In this document: positions 24,349 to 33,044 of the stretch, piece by piece
Position numbering within the stretch: the first letter of the stretch is position 1
How the letters are laid out: every line of letters begins with the position of its first letter
Assembly (NCBI GenBank): GCA_044353165.1
Contig: JBILCM010000001.1
Span: forward strand, 1 to 64,000
Source of the DNA: JBILCM01 sp044353165
GTDB taxonomy: Bacteria; Bacillota; Bacilli; Paenibacillales; YIM-B00363
DNA: 64,000 nt
Direction: 5' to 3'
The notes under the pieces: generated by a model
The model's database searches: none
The model's input: only the letters and a program-made list of their open reading frames with translations
Told to the model about the DNA's origin: nothing
Position numbers and translations under genes: made by a program

Positions 24349-25463
24349 GTACCTTCCTCCTTGTGTTGTCCCGGAATCCAACGCAAATCGGCAAGTCGGA
24401 AACTTACAGTCGTTGCATCGCCGATTGAGAGCGGTTGATCGGTCATCGCTTCAATCTCGCGGTGTAACCCATCCACCTGCACCCAACAGCGCAATCCGCC
24501 GGGGCGTTGCCGAATGTTGCGGACTCGACCTTGCGCAACAATGCGATTGTCCTGCGGCAGCTCGCGATGCACACGTACACATTCAGGCCGAATGATGACC
24601 GTGCCCGAACATCGCTGATCCCCGTGTGGGAAGGAGGGGTGAAGAGATGCTTGTGCGAGTGTTATCTCACCGATCGGCAGCGGCAATCGCAGCCGTCCAT
24701 CGATACACTCCCCGTCCCATTGAATCACCGCACCGAGCAGTTCGGCTATATACGTCGTTGCGGGTGCATCATAGAGCCTATGCGGCGGTCCAACGTCTTC
24801 CATCCGACCGTTCTTCATCACGCCAATCCGGTCCGCCAACTCGAAGGCTTCGTCTCGATCATGCGTGACGAACAAGACAGGCAACGGCTCCACCTGTCGG
24901 ATTGCACGAAATAGCGTCCGCATCTCTTCACGCGTGAGCGGATCAAGTGCGCTGAACGGCTCGTCCATCAGCAACAGCCGGGGACGAGCGGCGAAGGCGC
25001 GCGCCAGCGCGACACGCTGCTGCTGACCGCCGCTGAGCGTATCGGGCATGCGCGCTGCATACCCTGCAAGTCCGACGCGCTCCAACCATTGTACAGCTTG
25101 ATTGTGGCGCTCCGTCCTCCCGACGCGCTGCATCCGCAGCGGGAAGGACACATTCTCCGCCACAGTCATATGTGGAAACAATAGCGGTTGTTGGAACACC
25201 ATCCCGATTCCACGATGTTCAGGCGCCATGGGGGTGACCAACACATCGCCGAGCCGAACGTCCCCGGCATCGGGACTCAGCAGACCCGCCGCAAGTTTTA
25301 GTAACGTTGTTTTGCCGCAACCCGATGCGCCGAGCAGAACGAAACATTCGCGTTCACGCACAGCAAGCGACACGTCTTTCAACGTGAAAGGTGACGTACC
25401 TTGACCACGGTTGTACGTCCAACTTACATTCTGTAGCTGTAAAGCATAAGACGTCTGATTCAT
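24342..25463 (-). CDS. ABC transporter ATPase, YnjD/PotA-like
   Basis: The ~373-aa ATPase has Walker A (GASGCGKTTLLK), signature LSGGQQQRVALARAFAARP and Walker B (LLLMDEPFSALD), and a C-terminal ~130-residue TOBE-like domain. The ATG at 25463 shares one base with the permease TGA and has GGAGG 8 nt upstream. It powers the importer made by the two permeases and the binding protein upstream. The extended C-terminus matches the PotA/FbpC group. Confidence 0.88.
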   Translation of the reverse strand: MNQTSYALQLQNVSWTYNRGQGTSPFTLKDVSLAVRERECFVLLGASGCGKTTLLKLAAGLLSPDAGDVRLGDVLVTPMAPEHRGIGMVFQQPLLFPHMTVAENVSFPLRMQRVGRTERHNQAVQWLERVGLAGYAARMPDTLSGGQQQRVALARAFAARPRLLLMDEPFSALDPLTREEMRTLFRAIRQVEPLPVLFVTHDRDEAFELADRIGVMKNGRMEDVGPPHRLYDAPATTYIAELLGAVIQWDGECIDGRLRLPLPIGEITLAQASLHPSFPHGDQRCSGTVIIRPECVRVHRELPQDNRIVAQGRVRNIRQRPGGLRCWVQVDGLHREIEAMTDQPLSIGDATTVSFRLADLRWIPGQHKEEGTC

Positions 25464-26290
25464 CAAGGCCACCTCCGATGGGGCACTGTTGGGACAGGAC
25501 TTGTTACATAGCGCACCGTCGCGCCTGATAACCAGAGGAGCCCGGCGGCAACTGCCGAGAACAGGATTGCATAAGCCGCCCCGATCGCCATATCTCCGCC
25601 GGAGAGGAACGGGACCATGACCATGGGCAATGTCTGCACACGTCCTCCACCCATAATGAGGGGGATCAAGTATTGACTGAAAGCCACAATCAAGCTAAAA
25701 CCGCACCCGATTGCAATACTCGGAGCGAGCGTAGGTAGCACAATCCAACGCAAACGAGCATAACGCCCTGCACCGAGCATCCGGCCTTGGTCTTCCCATA
25801 GTGTACCCAGTGTAGCGTAACCGATCGTTAACGGATGAAGCATATATGGCAACGTTAAGGGCAAGGTGACTGCAATCACGCCCACAACCGAATCTGCAAG
25901 TCCATAGCGAATAAACAAGGCATGCAGTCCCATCAACGAGACAAAACCAGGAACGATGATGGGAGCATAGAGCAAGGCCTCAATCCATCGTTTGCCGGGC
26001 ACGGTGCGGCGTGCCAATGCTTCTGCGGCAGGCCAGGCAATGGCGAGGTTCATCACGGTCACCGCGACTGCAATGCCTAGGCCCGTCAATAACGCCCCCC
26101 ATGTGTCGGAGGGTCCGGCAAACACGTAGGCCCATGCGCGTCCCCCCCAAGCCGTGGGCCACACTTCAGGCCAGCGCCATGCGGTCGAACCGCTTGCAAT
26201 CCATAGGACCAACATCGGCAATGCAACGAAGCCGAAGCCCAATGCACCAAGAAGAAATAATCCGCTGCGTCTACTCAACGTGATCCTCAC
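25463..26290 (-). CDS. ABC transporter permease (second half of a YnjC-like pair)
   Basis: The ~275-aa permease starts near GTG 26290, overlapping the stop of the first permease (GTGA); TTG 26278, with GAGG upstream, is an alternative. The open frame runs further upstream but reads as non-membrane, cysteine-rich sequence inside the neighbouring gene. It has six helices and a loop (EDQGRMLGAGRYARLRWIVLP) in the EAA position. In E. coli the two permease halves are one protein (YnjC); here they are two genes. Confidence 0.82.
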   Translation of the reverse strand: MRITLSRRSGLFLLGALGFGFVALPMLVLWIASGSTAWRWPEVWPTAWGGRAWAYVFAGPSDTWGALLTGLGIAVAVTVMNLAIAWPAAEALARRTVPGKRWIEALLYAPIIVPGFVSLMGLHALFIRYGLADSVVGVIAVTLPLTLPYMLHPLTIGYATLGTLWEDQGRMLGAGRYARLRWIVLPTLAPSIAIGCGFSLIVAFSQYLIPLIMGGGRVQTLPMVMVPFLSGGDMAIGAAYAILFSAVAAGLLWLSGATVRYVTSPVPTVPHRRWP

Positions 26291-27201
26291 CACCCCTTCC
26301 ACGCCCGCATCAGCACACGGCGGAACGCCAAAAATACAACGGAAGCCACGAGGATGGGTACGAAAGTCAGCCATAAGCCAACGACCATGGCTTCTGGCCG
26401 TGAAGCAAGTTCCCCTGTATACAACGTGTATGCATGGACAGATAGCGCTTGCGGATAAGTTACGCCGAGCACATAAGGGATTTCGAAAGCCGAGAAAGCA
26501 TACGCGAACACAATACACGTCGCTCCTAGCAGTACAGGTGTGACGAGCGGCAATACGACCGTCTGCACGAAGGTGAGTCCATTCGCACCGAACACGCGCG
26601 CCGGATCACGCCACTCACCTCGAATCCGTTCCAATACAGGATATACACACAAAAATATAAATGGGGTTTCTTTCCAAACATAAGCGAAGATCATTCCCCA
26701 ACCGAAGGTATCATTCACCACAATTGGGAACACCGTCATGGACTCGATCCACCCTAATGCGTAAGCGATCCGTGCCAACCAGCCGCTCTGGCTGAACAGC
26801 AACACCACAGCGTAAGCTGCCACCAGGTGCGGCACACCTAGCGGGAAAGCAAAGCTTGCGCGAATGACCCGCTCAGCACGGGAATAACGTGAGCGCAACG
26901 CCATACAGCCAAGAGCTAATATCAACCCGGCGATAGAAGAAATGATCGTAGAGAAGAAACTCACGCGCAATGAGAGTACTGTACTCGTTACAATGTCTGC
27001 CGATCTGAAGACACTGATATACGCATCCATCGTGAACTTACCAGCTCCCGCATCGATCCCCGTCGATGCGTTCAAGCCGAAACTTTGTATGATAGCAAAC
27101 CCGATCCCACCAGCAAAGAACAGCGCAACGACCATTATTGCGGGCATCGTGAATCCTAACGCCACACTAGTGGATTCTCGATTATTTTTTAGCAACTTCA
27201 T
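26287..27201 (-). CDS. ABC transporter permease (first half of a YnjC-like pair)
   Basis: This 304-aa permease starts MKLLKNNRESTSVALGF and overlaps the end of the binding-protein gene by 20 bases. It has six or seven helices and the EAA-type loop RGEWRDPARVFGANGLTFVQTVVLP. It is related to the putrescine/iron/thiamine group of permeases (PotB, FbpB, ThiP). Together with the second permease and the ATPase it forms an importer whose substrate is not known. Confidence 0.88.
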   Translation of the reverse strand: MKLLKNNRESTSVALGFTMPAIMVVALFFAGGIGFAIIQSFGLNASTGIDAGAGKFTMDAYISVFRSADIVTSTVLSLRVSFFSTIISSIAGLILALGCMALRSRYSRAERVIRASFAFPLGVPHLVAAYAVVLLFSQSGWLARIAYALGWIESMTVFPIVVNDTFGWGMIFAYVWKETPFIFLCVYPVLERIRGEWRDPARVFGANGLTFVQTVVLPLVTPVLLGATCIVFAYAFSAFEIPYVLGVTYPQALSVHAYTLYTGELASRPEAMVVGLWLTFVPILVASVVFLAFRRVLMRAWKGW

Positions 27202-28432
27202 CTTGCCAGCCTCGCTCTAACTCCACTACAAACTCCGAGCGGATCTCCGGCAGTTGTTTCTTAGCGAGGACGTCCGCTGGCAATGTAGCGATGCCGCGGT
27301 CAATCTGCGCAAGGCGTTCACGCTCTTCAACCGTTAGCGTGCTTGGATCGATCGCCATGTCCTCCCCCCAAAATTGAGGATCATATTTGGTCATCTGGGC
27401 ATCTGGCGACAATAGGAAATTGATCGCCGCCATCGCAGCGGCAGGTGCTGGCGCATTATAAGGAATCGCTAAATAATGCGTATTCGTTAATGTGCCGCCA
27501 TCAAGGACGAACGTGCGCGCCGTCGCCGGGAACGTGCCATTCTTGATCAGATTGGATGCCCTTGCCGGGTCATACCCCATCGTCATCCAGACTTCGCCGC
27601 TGGCAAACAACTGATCCAGCTTGGCCAAACTTTCCGGATAGGTGGCGCCTTCCCGCCACAGGAACGGTTCAATCTCATTAAGATAAGTCCACACGGGCGT
27701 TAATCGCTCCAAGAACGCCTTGCTATCCATATTATCTGCAAAATAGACCTCGTGACCGCCAGTCTGTTCATACAACACATGGCGAACGAATGCGCTCCCG
27801 TTAAAGTCAGGCGGCGCAGGGTACGTGAACTTACCCGGATTCGCCTTCACCCATTCGCGCAACGCGGCCATCGAACCAGGAGGTTTACTCACATGCGCAC
27901 TATCATAGATGAACACATATTGTGCCTTACCCCAAGGGGCTTCCATACCATCCGTGGGCAAGCCAAAATCGTAAGCGATATCCGGTGCGTCCACATCAAC
28001 ATGATTTTGTACATTCGGCAGCCGTGGTGCGAAAGAACCGAGCAACAGTTCATTCTGCTTGGCGGTGCGGAAATTCTCGCCGTTAATCCACATGATATCT
28101 ACCGTGCCATCTGTGCGACCGGCTTGTTTCTCTGCTAACAATTTGTTCAGAATGTCTGCAGTATCCGTGACTGGCACGCGACTCAGTGTCACCCCGCTCG
28201 CTTCTTTCAATCGAGGCGCAACCCATTCATCGATGTATCGATTGATCGCTTCACTGCCGCCCCACATATACAGTTGAACCGTCTGGCCGTCTGCTGCTTT
28301 CGTGACTTCCTCCCACGTGGCTTGCAACGGTTGGAAAGACTCCCCGCTACCTGTGTTAGTGACTGAACTGCATGCGGCCATCAACAACAGTGTTCCGAAC
28401 GCCAGCCATTTGCCCATTCTCCGGACCATCAT
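27182..28432 (-). CDS. ABC transporter binding lipoprotein, YnjB-like
   Basis: The ~416-aa lipoprotein begins MMVRRMGKWLAFGTLLLMAACSS, with the lipobox cysteine near residue 21 and GGAGG just upstream. The mature region (QLYMWGGSEAINRYIDEWVAPRL, VDIMWINGENFRTAKQNELL) matches the YnjB group of extracellular solute-binding proteins. In E. coli and relatives this group is encoded with YnjC, YnjD and a CDP-alcohol transferase, exactly as here. The ligand has not been established. Confidence 0.85.
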   Translation of the reverse strand: MMVRRMGKWLAFGTLLLMAACSSVTNTGSGESFQPLQATWEEVTKAADGQTVQLYMWGGSEAINRYIDEWVAPRLKEASGVTLSRVPVTDTADILNKLLAEKQAGRTDGTVDIMWINGENFRTAKQNELLLGSFAPRLPNVQNHVDVDAPDIAYDFGLPTDGMEAPWGKAQYVFIYDSAHVSKPPGSMAALREWVKANPGKFTYPAPPDFNGSAFVRHVLYEQTGGHEVYFADNMDSKAFLERLTPVWTYLNEIEPFLWREGATYPESLAKLDQLFASGEVWMTMGYDPARASNLIKNGTFPATARTFVLDGGTLTNTHYLAIPYNAPAPAAAMAAINFLLSPDAQMTKYDPQFWGEDMAIDPSTLTVEERERLAQIDRGIATLPADVLAKKQLPEIRSEFVVELERGWQDEVAKK

Positions 28433-28452
28433 GATACCTCCCCACATTTTCT

Positions 28453-29562
28453 CTATTTTACCTTCCCATGAGATGGAATGCGATAGGAGGCAACATAGGA
28501 CGCATCGATCCGATGTTTCCACCGCCAGAACGCACTTGCGTGTGCTGCCCAACTTCCATATGCCGCTATCGCTTCACCGAATCCGGTGGCAATGAGTGCC
28601 AAACTACGCTTTTGGGGGCGAAAATTGCGATAACTTCCGCCTTCAAGCGCAGCTTGCAAGTTATGCCACAAGATGGGAGCCATGCGAACGGCGAACACAC
28701 CCGATTTCGGCAGGCTTGGATACGTATCCAATGTAACGCAGTCTCCCCCACCGAAGAGATCGGGATGGACGGGGGATTGCAGCCGATCGTTCACACGCAA
28801 ATACCCATCATGGGTGACAGGCAAGTTCGCCTCGGCTAACAAAGGTAAAGCACTTGGACCCGTCGACCACAAGAGGATATCGTAAGGCAACACAGTTCCG
28901 GATTGAAGCCGTAATTGTCCAGGTTCCACAGCGACGGGCATATCTTGCTTCACCGTGCGAATCCCTTTAGACTCCGCCAAACCCTCAGCGATGCGCGATG
29001 CGCTGCGGCTTAAGGTCGCGAGCAAGTTGTCTTTGGACACCACGGTGACGTTGACTTGTCGCTTTTGTTTTCGTTGTCGCGCTGCAATGGCAAAAGCGAG
29101 CTCTGTCCCGGAAGCGCCGCCGCCAACGATGACGACACGTTGGGCAGCATCCAGTTCCGTTGGTAACGTACGCAAGCGATCATACGGTTTGATCCAACGT
29201 GCTTGCTCCGCAAGTCCTGGCACATCTTGTTGCTTCACCCCCGAACCCAAGTCCAGAGATGCCGTATGATAAGAGAGTACGATGCCGTTCGCCAGTGTGA
29301 CGTATTTGGCTTGTGGATCGATCCCTTCTACCCTCGTGTTGATATATTTCACTTGGCTCGCGGTGGTCAATTTTTGCAAGTCAACCACAATGTCATCCCA
29401 AGCATACAGTCCTTCGACCCAACCTGCGATCATCCCTGAATACGTGGTATAACCATGCGGAGAAACGAGCACCGCTTGCACATCTTCCATCGGTTGTGCC
29501 GCCCACTGTTGGACGATGTGGAGATGCACATGACCGCCGCCAAGCAACAAGAGTCTTCGCAA
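28453..29562 (-). CDS. FAD-dependent NADH dehydrogenase-like oxidoreductase (SelD-N-terminal type)
   Basis: The 369-aa flavoprotein starts LLLLGGGHVHLHIVQQW, an FAD-binding fold whose GGGHVH variant is typical of the flavoprotein domain fused to SelD in some bacteria. YTTYSGMIAGWVEGLY and LLWSTGPSALP fit the same group. A second GGGASG loop binds NAD(P)H. The start is TTG 29562 with GGAGG 10 nt upstream; the nearby ATG is out of frame. It lies 16 bases after the MerA-like gene and 20 before the binding protein. Its electron acceptor is unknown. Confidence 0.82.
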   Translation of the reverse strand: MRRLLLLGGGHVHLHIVQQWAAQPMEDVQAVLVSPHGYTTYSGMIAGWVEGLYAWDDIVVDLQKLTTASQVKYINTRVEGIDPQAKYVTLANGIVLSYHTASLDLGSGVKQQDVPGLAEQARWIKPYDRLRTLPTELDAAQRVVIVGGGASGTELAFAIAARQRKQKRQVNVTVVSKDNLLATLSRSASRIAEGLAESKGIRTVKQDMPVAVEPGQLRLQSGTVLPYDILLWSTGPSALPLLAEANLPVTHDGYLRVNDRLQSPVHPDLFGGGDCVTLDTYPSLPKSGVFAVRMAPILWHNLQAALEGGSYRNFRPQKRSLALIATGFGEAIAAYGSWAAHASAFWRWKHRIDASYVASYRIPSHGKVK

Positions 29563-29578
29563 TTCGTATCATCCTCCT

Positions 29579-31021
29579 TTAACGAAAGAACCGGACATAG
29601 GCTTGTGTCAATTTCGGCAACCAGCCGGAAAATAACTTCGTCCGCCAATACTGGTCCGTCGCTCGCTGCACCGCAGCAGCGCGCACCGGATAGGGGTAGA
29701 CTGGCAGCGATAAACTGCCTATCCGCTGTCCTAGCGTCTTGGCATACACGACTTGTTGCATCCAGTCCCCTGCGCCTGAACCAGCGGCATGGGCGCCGAG
29801 GATGTGCCCGTTACGATGGGCAATCAATTTGACCATGCCTTCGGTGTCCCGCTCAGCGACATTACGATCAATATCGTCCATGTGTGCGGTATATACGTGT
29901 ATATGATCGCCGAACCGGTCGCGCGCTTCTTGTTCTGTCAACCCAAGATGGAACAATTCTGGATCTGTGAACGTGACCCAAGGCACATGATCGTAACGCA
30001 CGTTGCGGCGAAGACCGAAGACGGCATTAGCTACAACCGTCTTTCCTTCGAGACCTGCCGCATGGGTGAACGGGAAAGACTGCACCGTATCCCCAACGGC
30101 ATAGATCGTCGGCACATTCGTGCGCAGTGTCGTATCTGTCTTCACGTGATGGGATGGTTGCAGCTGAACACCCGCCTGTTCCAATCCGATCCCCAGTGTG
30201 TTCGGTTGTCGCCCCGCAGCGACGAGGATTTCATCGGCGACGAGTTGTTGTTCTTCGGCATGATGATTCACTTTAAAACAAAGCAGCTTCGTTCCATCCG
30301 CCTGCGTTCGAATTTCAGAAACATTGGCTCCCGTGTGTATCGTCATCTCGCGTTGCAACGCGGCCACGGGGATAGCGGCTACCTCCGCATCCTCTCGCGG
30401 CAACAATCGCTGTCCCGCTTCTAGCACCGTCACTTCCGAGCCCAATCGTGCGAACGACTGTGCAAGCTCTAAGCCGATCGGGCCGCCACCGATCACAGCC
30501 AGCCGACGCGGCCGTTTCGTTATAGAAAATACCGTCTCATTCGTCACGTATCCCGACTCGGTTAATCCTGGAATGGAGGGAATGACCGGTCGCGAACCGG
30601 TCGCAATGACGATCCGCTTGCCCCGCACAACGACGCCGGCGTCGGTCTCGATCGCTGTCCTGTTGATGAACCTGCCCACGCCATGGAACACATCCACGCC
30701 CATCCGACGAAACCGTTCCACATCATCATGGGCTTGGATGTGTGCGATCGCTTGCCGCACCCGCGTCATCGCAACGGAAAAATCGGCTTCCCCATCCAGT
30801 GTAATCCCGAACTCCGCTGCAGTTTTTTTGGCGGTATACACCGATTTTGCTGCAGCGATGAACGCTTTGGATGGGATACAACCGTGATGCAGGCAATCCC
30901 CGCCAAGAAGCGTTGATCGCTCAATGAGCGCTACACGGGCGCCGAGACTGGCTGCGCCCGCAGCGACCGTCAATCCACCTGCGCCGCCTCCGAGAACAAC
31001 GATATGGTATGGCCGTGTCAT
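29579..31021 (-). CDS. Mercuric-reductase/lipoamide-dehydrogenase-like flavoprotein
   Basis: The ~480-aa enzyme has the FAD loop GGGAGG, the redox pair in GGDCLHHGCIPSK, an NAD loop (GGGPIGLELAQS) and the DTTLRTNVPTIYAVGD segment. The start at 31021 overlaps the TVP38 stop (ATGA). In the usual family the C-terminus carries a catalytic His-x4-Glu; here it reads LPVYPYPVRAAAVQRA, so that pair is absent. It lacks a heavy-metal-binding domain. Such proteins are often encoded beside TVP38 proteins, whose role is unclear. Confidence 0.85.
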   Translation of the reverse strand: MTRPYHIVVLGGGAGGLTVAAGAASLGARVALIERSTLLGGDCLHHGCIPSKAFIAAAKSVYTAKKTAAEFGITLDGEADFSVAMTRVRQAIAHIQAHDDVERFRRMGVDVFHGVGRFINRTAIETDAGVVVRGKRIVIATGSRPVIPSIPGLTESGYVTNETVFSITKRPRRLAVIGGGPIGLELAQSFARLGSEVTVLEAGQRLLPREDAEVAAIPVAALQREMTIHTGANVSEIRTQADGTKLLCFKVNHHAEEQQLVADEILVAAGRQPNTLGIGLEQAGVQLQPSHHVKTDTTLRTNVPTIYAVGDTVQSFPFTHAAGLEGKTVVANAVFGLRRNVRYDHVPWVTFTDPELFHLGLTEQEARDRFGDHIHVYTAHMDDIDRNVAERDTEGMVKLIAHRNGHILGAHAAGSGAGDWMQQVVYAKTLGQRIGSLSLPVYPYPVRAAAVQRATDQYWRTKLFSGWLPKLTQAYVRFFR

Positions 31022-31677
31022 TGTCTCTCCCCCTTCTCGAACCGGTTTTTTAACAATAACGGTACAAGTATGGCAGCGATGAACACCACCGCAGCGATCG
31101 CAATCGAACGCCAATCCCCCGTTGCGAAGCTGGCACCCAGGAAGTTAAAAGCGAACGTGCCGGGCACGATGCCAATTACCGTGGCGACCAAGTACGTCCG
31201 CAAGGGTATGCGCGATAAACCCGCGGCATAACTCACCAAATCATACGGGAATAACGGAATCAACCGCATCAACAACACATAAGTGAATCCCCTTTGTTCA
31301 AAACCCTTTTGCAAGCGATACCATCGACTTTGTTCTGTCGCATATGTGCCGGTGAGCGACCGTCCAAACCAACGGGAAACAGCGAATGCGACGGTCGCAC
31401 TGCCCGTCGCACCCACAATCGTCCAGATCATTCCCCAGAGCGGGCCGAACGCAAAGCCCCCAGCTAACGATAAGATCGACGCCGGGAACAATAGCAGTGG
31501 CCGCAATGTATAGATCACGATATAGAGCGCTGGAGCCCATAACCCCACGGACAAGAGCCAGTTGCGGATGTCATCTGGCCCCGCCTGCCACACGGTCTGA
31601 TTCCAATATATAAATCCTCCTGCAATCATGAGCCATATGAGCAATAAGATCACTGTTTTCCATCGGGAACGTTCCAT
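31018..31677 (-). CDS. TVP38/TMEM64 (YdjX/YdjZ) membrane protein
   Basis: The ~219-aa protein has five or six helices and the TVP38/DedA-superfamily core (LSLAGGFAFGPLWGMIWTIVGATGSATVAFAVSRWFG, then LRLIPLFPYDLVSYAAGLSRI). Relatives are thought to be lipid scramblases or ion-coupled transporters. The ATG at 31677 has AGAGGTGG upstream; a TTG at 31701 is possible. It is encoded between the MFS gene and the MerA-like flavoprotein. In E. coli ydjX/ydjZ lie just upstream of ynjABCD. Confidence 0.88.
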   Translation of the reverse strand: MERSRWKTVILLLIWLMIAGGFIYWNQTVWQAGPDDIRNWLLSVGLWAPALYIVIYTLRPLLLFPASILSLAGGFAFGPLWGMIWTIVGATGSATVAFAVSRWFGRSLTGTYATEQSRWYRLQKGFEQRGFTYVLLMRLIPLFPYDLVSYAAGLSRIPLRTYLVATVIGIVPGTFAFNFLGASFATGDWRSIAIAAVVFIAAILVPLLLKNRFEKGERQ

Positions 31678-31690
31678 GCGTACCACCTCT

Positions 31691-32905
31691 TTATCCTCCA
31701 AGAGATTGACTCCGATTCAACTTCAATGTCGATGCAGCGAATACCATCGTAACCACCACGGACAACAATGCCACGCCTCCACCGAGCCAGAAACCCGCAT
31801 TCAGACCGCCAGCGGCATTCATCCATCCTGCGGTGAACGGACCCCCGAACATGCCCGCAGCATACACAGCCTGATAGAAGCCCATGGCCGTCGCCTGTTT
31901 TTCACGGGCCACGCCAGCAATCGCCATCCCCAGGAAGAGCGGCATATGTAAACCTTGTGCTAATCCATTCACCGCTTGTGTCCAATAAAGTGCAGTCATT
32001 GTCGATGTGAAAGGTATGGCCAGCGTACAGCATGCGCTCAGGGCAAAACCAATCGTGATCGTCGTCCAACTGCCGATCTTGGGGGCAATCAGCCTCCCTG
32101 TAAGCAACGAGGCGACTGCATGAGGAATCATGAATGCGAAGCTAAGCCAAGTTAAGTCTTGCCTCGCCGCACCCAACACCGCCGTTGCATACGATGGTGT
32201 AAACCCAAACATCGTAATGAATAGCACGCTGTGGGCCAAGATCGAGAGAATCGACACTTGCCACAGCGACACATTCCTCATCACAACGGCCAAATCTGGC
32301 AAGCGAATCGGTGTCCGACTTACGCCGCCGGCCGGTTCTTTCACAGCGAAGGTGCCAAGCAACCCTATCGCCCCCGCCACGGCTCCAACATAAAATACGG
32401 CACGATTGCCTAACGCCTCTGTCAACCACCCGCTAACTCCCATCCCGATCAGTTGCCCCGCTACCGTCAAAAAACTGATCGTGCTCATCGCTCGACCGAC
32501 CTCGTGTTTGGGGTAATAGGAAGCGTATAACACGGTGAACGCTACCCATGTCGATGCGCAAATCCCACTCATCGCCCGTGCGGCCAGCGCCCAACCCGGT
32601 TGTTCGCCCACGACAAACATGATGCACGCGAGCGCTCCCGTCAGCATCCCCAACGCCATGAATGGACGTCTTCGCCGCAACCGATCAGAGAACATCCCCA
32701 AAGGCAGGCGCAGCAATATTTGCATAAAGCCGTAGCTTCCCAGCACAATTCCTGCAAAAACGACACTTACGCCTAGCACTTCTAATAAATAAGGAGATAA
32801 TATTGGAACATACGTATACAACGTCACCCAGTACAACAACGTAACAACAGCAAAGAGGAGGTGATCCCTCCGAGTTGTTTCTATCAAACCATCGTCTCCC
32901 ATCAT
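31691..32905 (-). CDS. MFS transporter
   Basis: The ~404-aa protein has 12 predicted helices. The loop between helices 2 and 3, GMFSDRLRRRRPFMALGM, is the MFS motif A. The ATG at 32905 (or 32902) starts the typical cytoplasmic lead-in before helix 1; the frame is open upstream but no good ribosome site was seen. It is likely the first gene of the nine-gene minus-strand operon, 13 bases before tvp38, and is divergent from the DUF1800 gene. Substrate unknown; the group contains many drug exporters. Confidence 0.82.
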   Translation of the reverse strand: MMGDDGLIETTRRDHLLFAVVTLLYWVTLYTYVPILSPYLLEVLGVSVVFAGIVLGSYGFMQILLRLPLGMFSDRLRRRRPFMALGMLTGALACIMFVVGEQPGWALAARAMSGICASTWVAFTVLYASYYPKHEVGRAMSTISFLTVAGQLIGMGVSGWLTEALGNRAVFYVGAVAGAIGLLGTFAVKEPAGGVSRTPIRLPDLAVVMRNVSLWQVSILSILAHSVLFITMFGFTPSYATAVLGAARQDLTWLSFAFMIPHAVASLLTGRLIAPKIGSWTTITIGFALSACCTLAIPFTSTMTALYWTQAVNGLAQGLHMPLFLGMAIAGVAREKQATAMGFYQAVYAAGMFGGPFTAGWMNAAGGLNAGFWLGGGVALLSVVVTMVFAASTLKLNRSQSLGG

Positions 32906-33044
32906 AGATCCATAAGGTCGATTGTAGGGGAAACTTGATCTGTAAGCAATGAAAACATTTGCAAAAATATGGTGCGCTTTCATCTTAAATTCATTATAAT
33001 TGTATTAGATTATGTGTGTATTTAGCTGAAGGGCGGGCAAAACA

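Noticed and set aside
29789..30424. Plus-strand frame of 211 codons opposite the MerA-like flavoprotein gene
   Set aside because: A GC-rich antisense shadow; the minus-strand protein has complete motifs across it.
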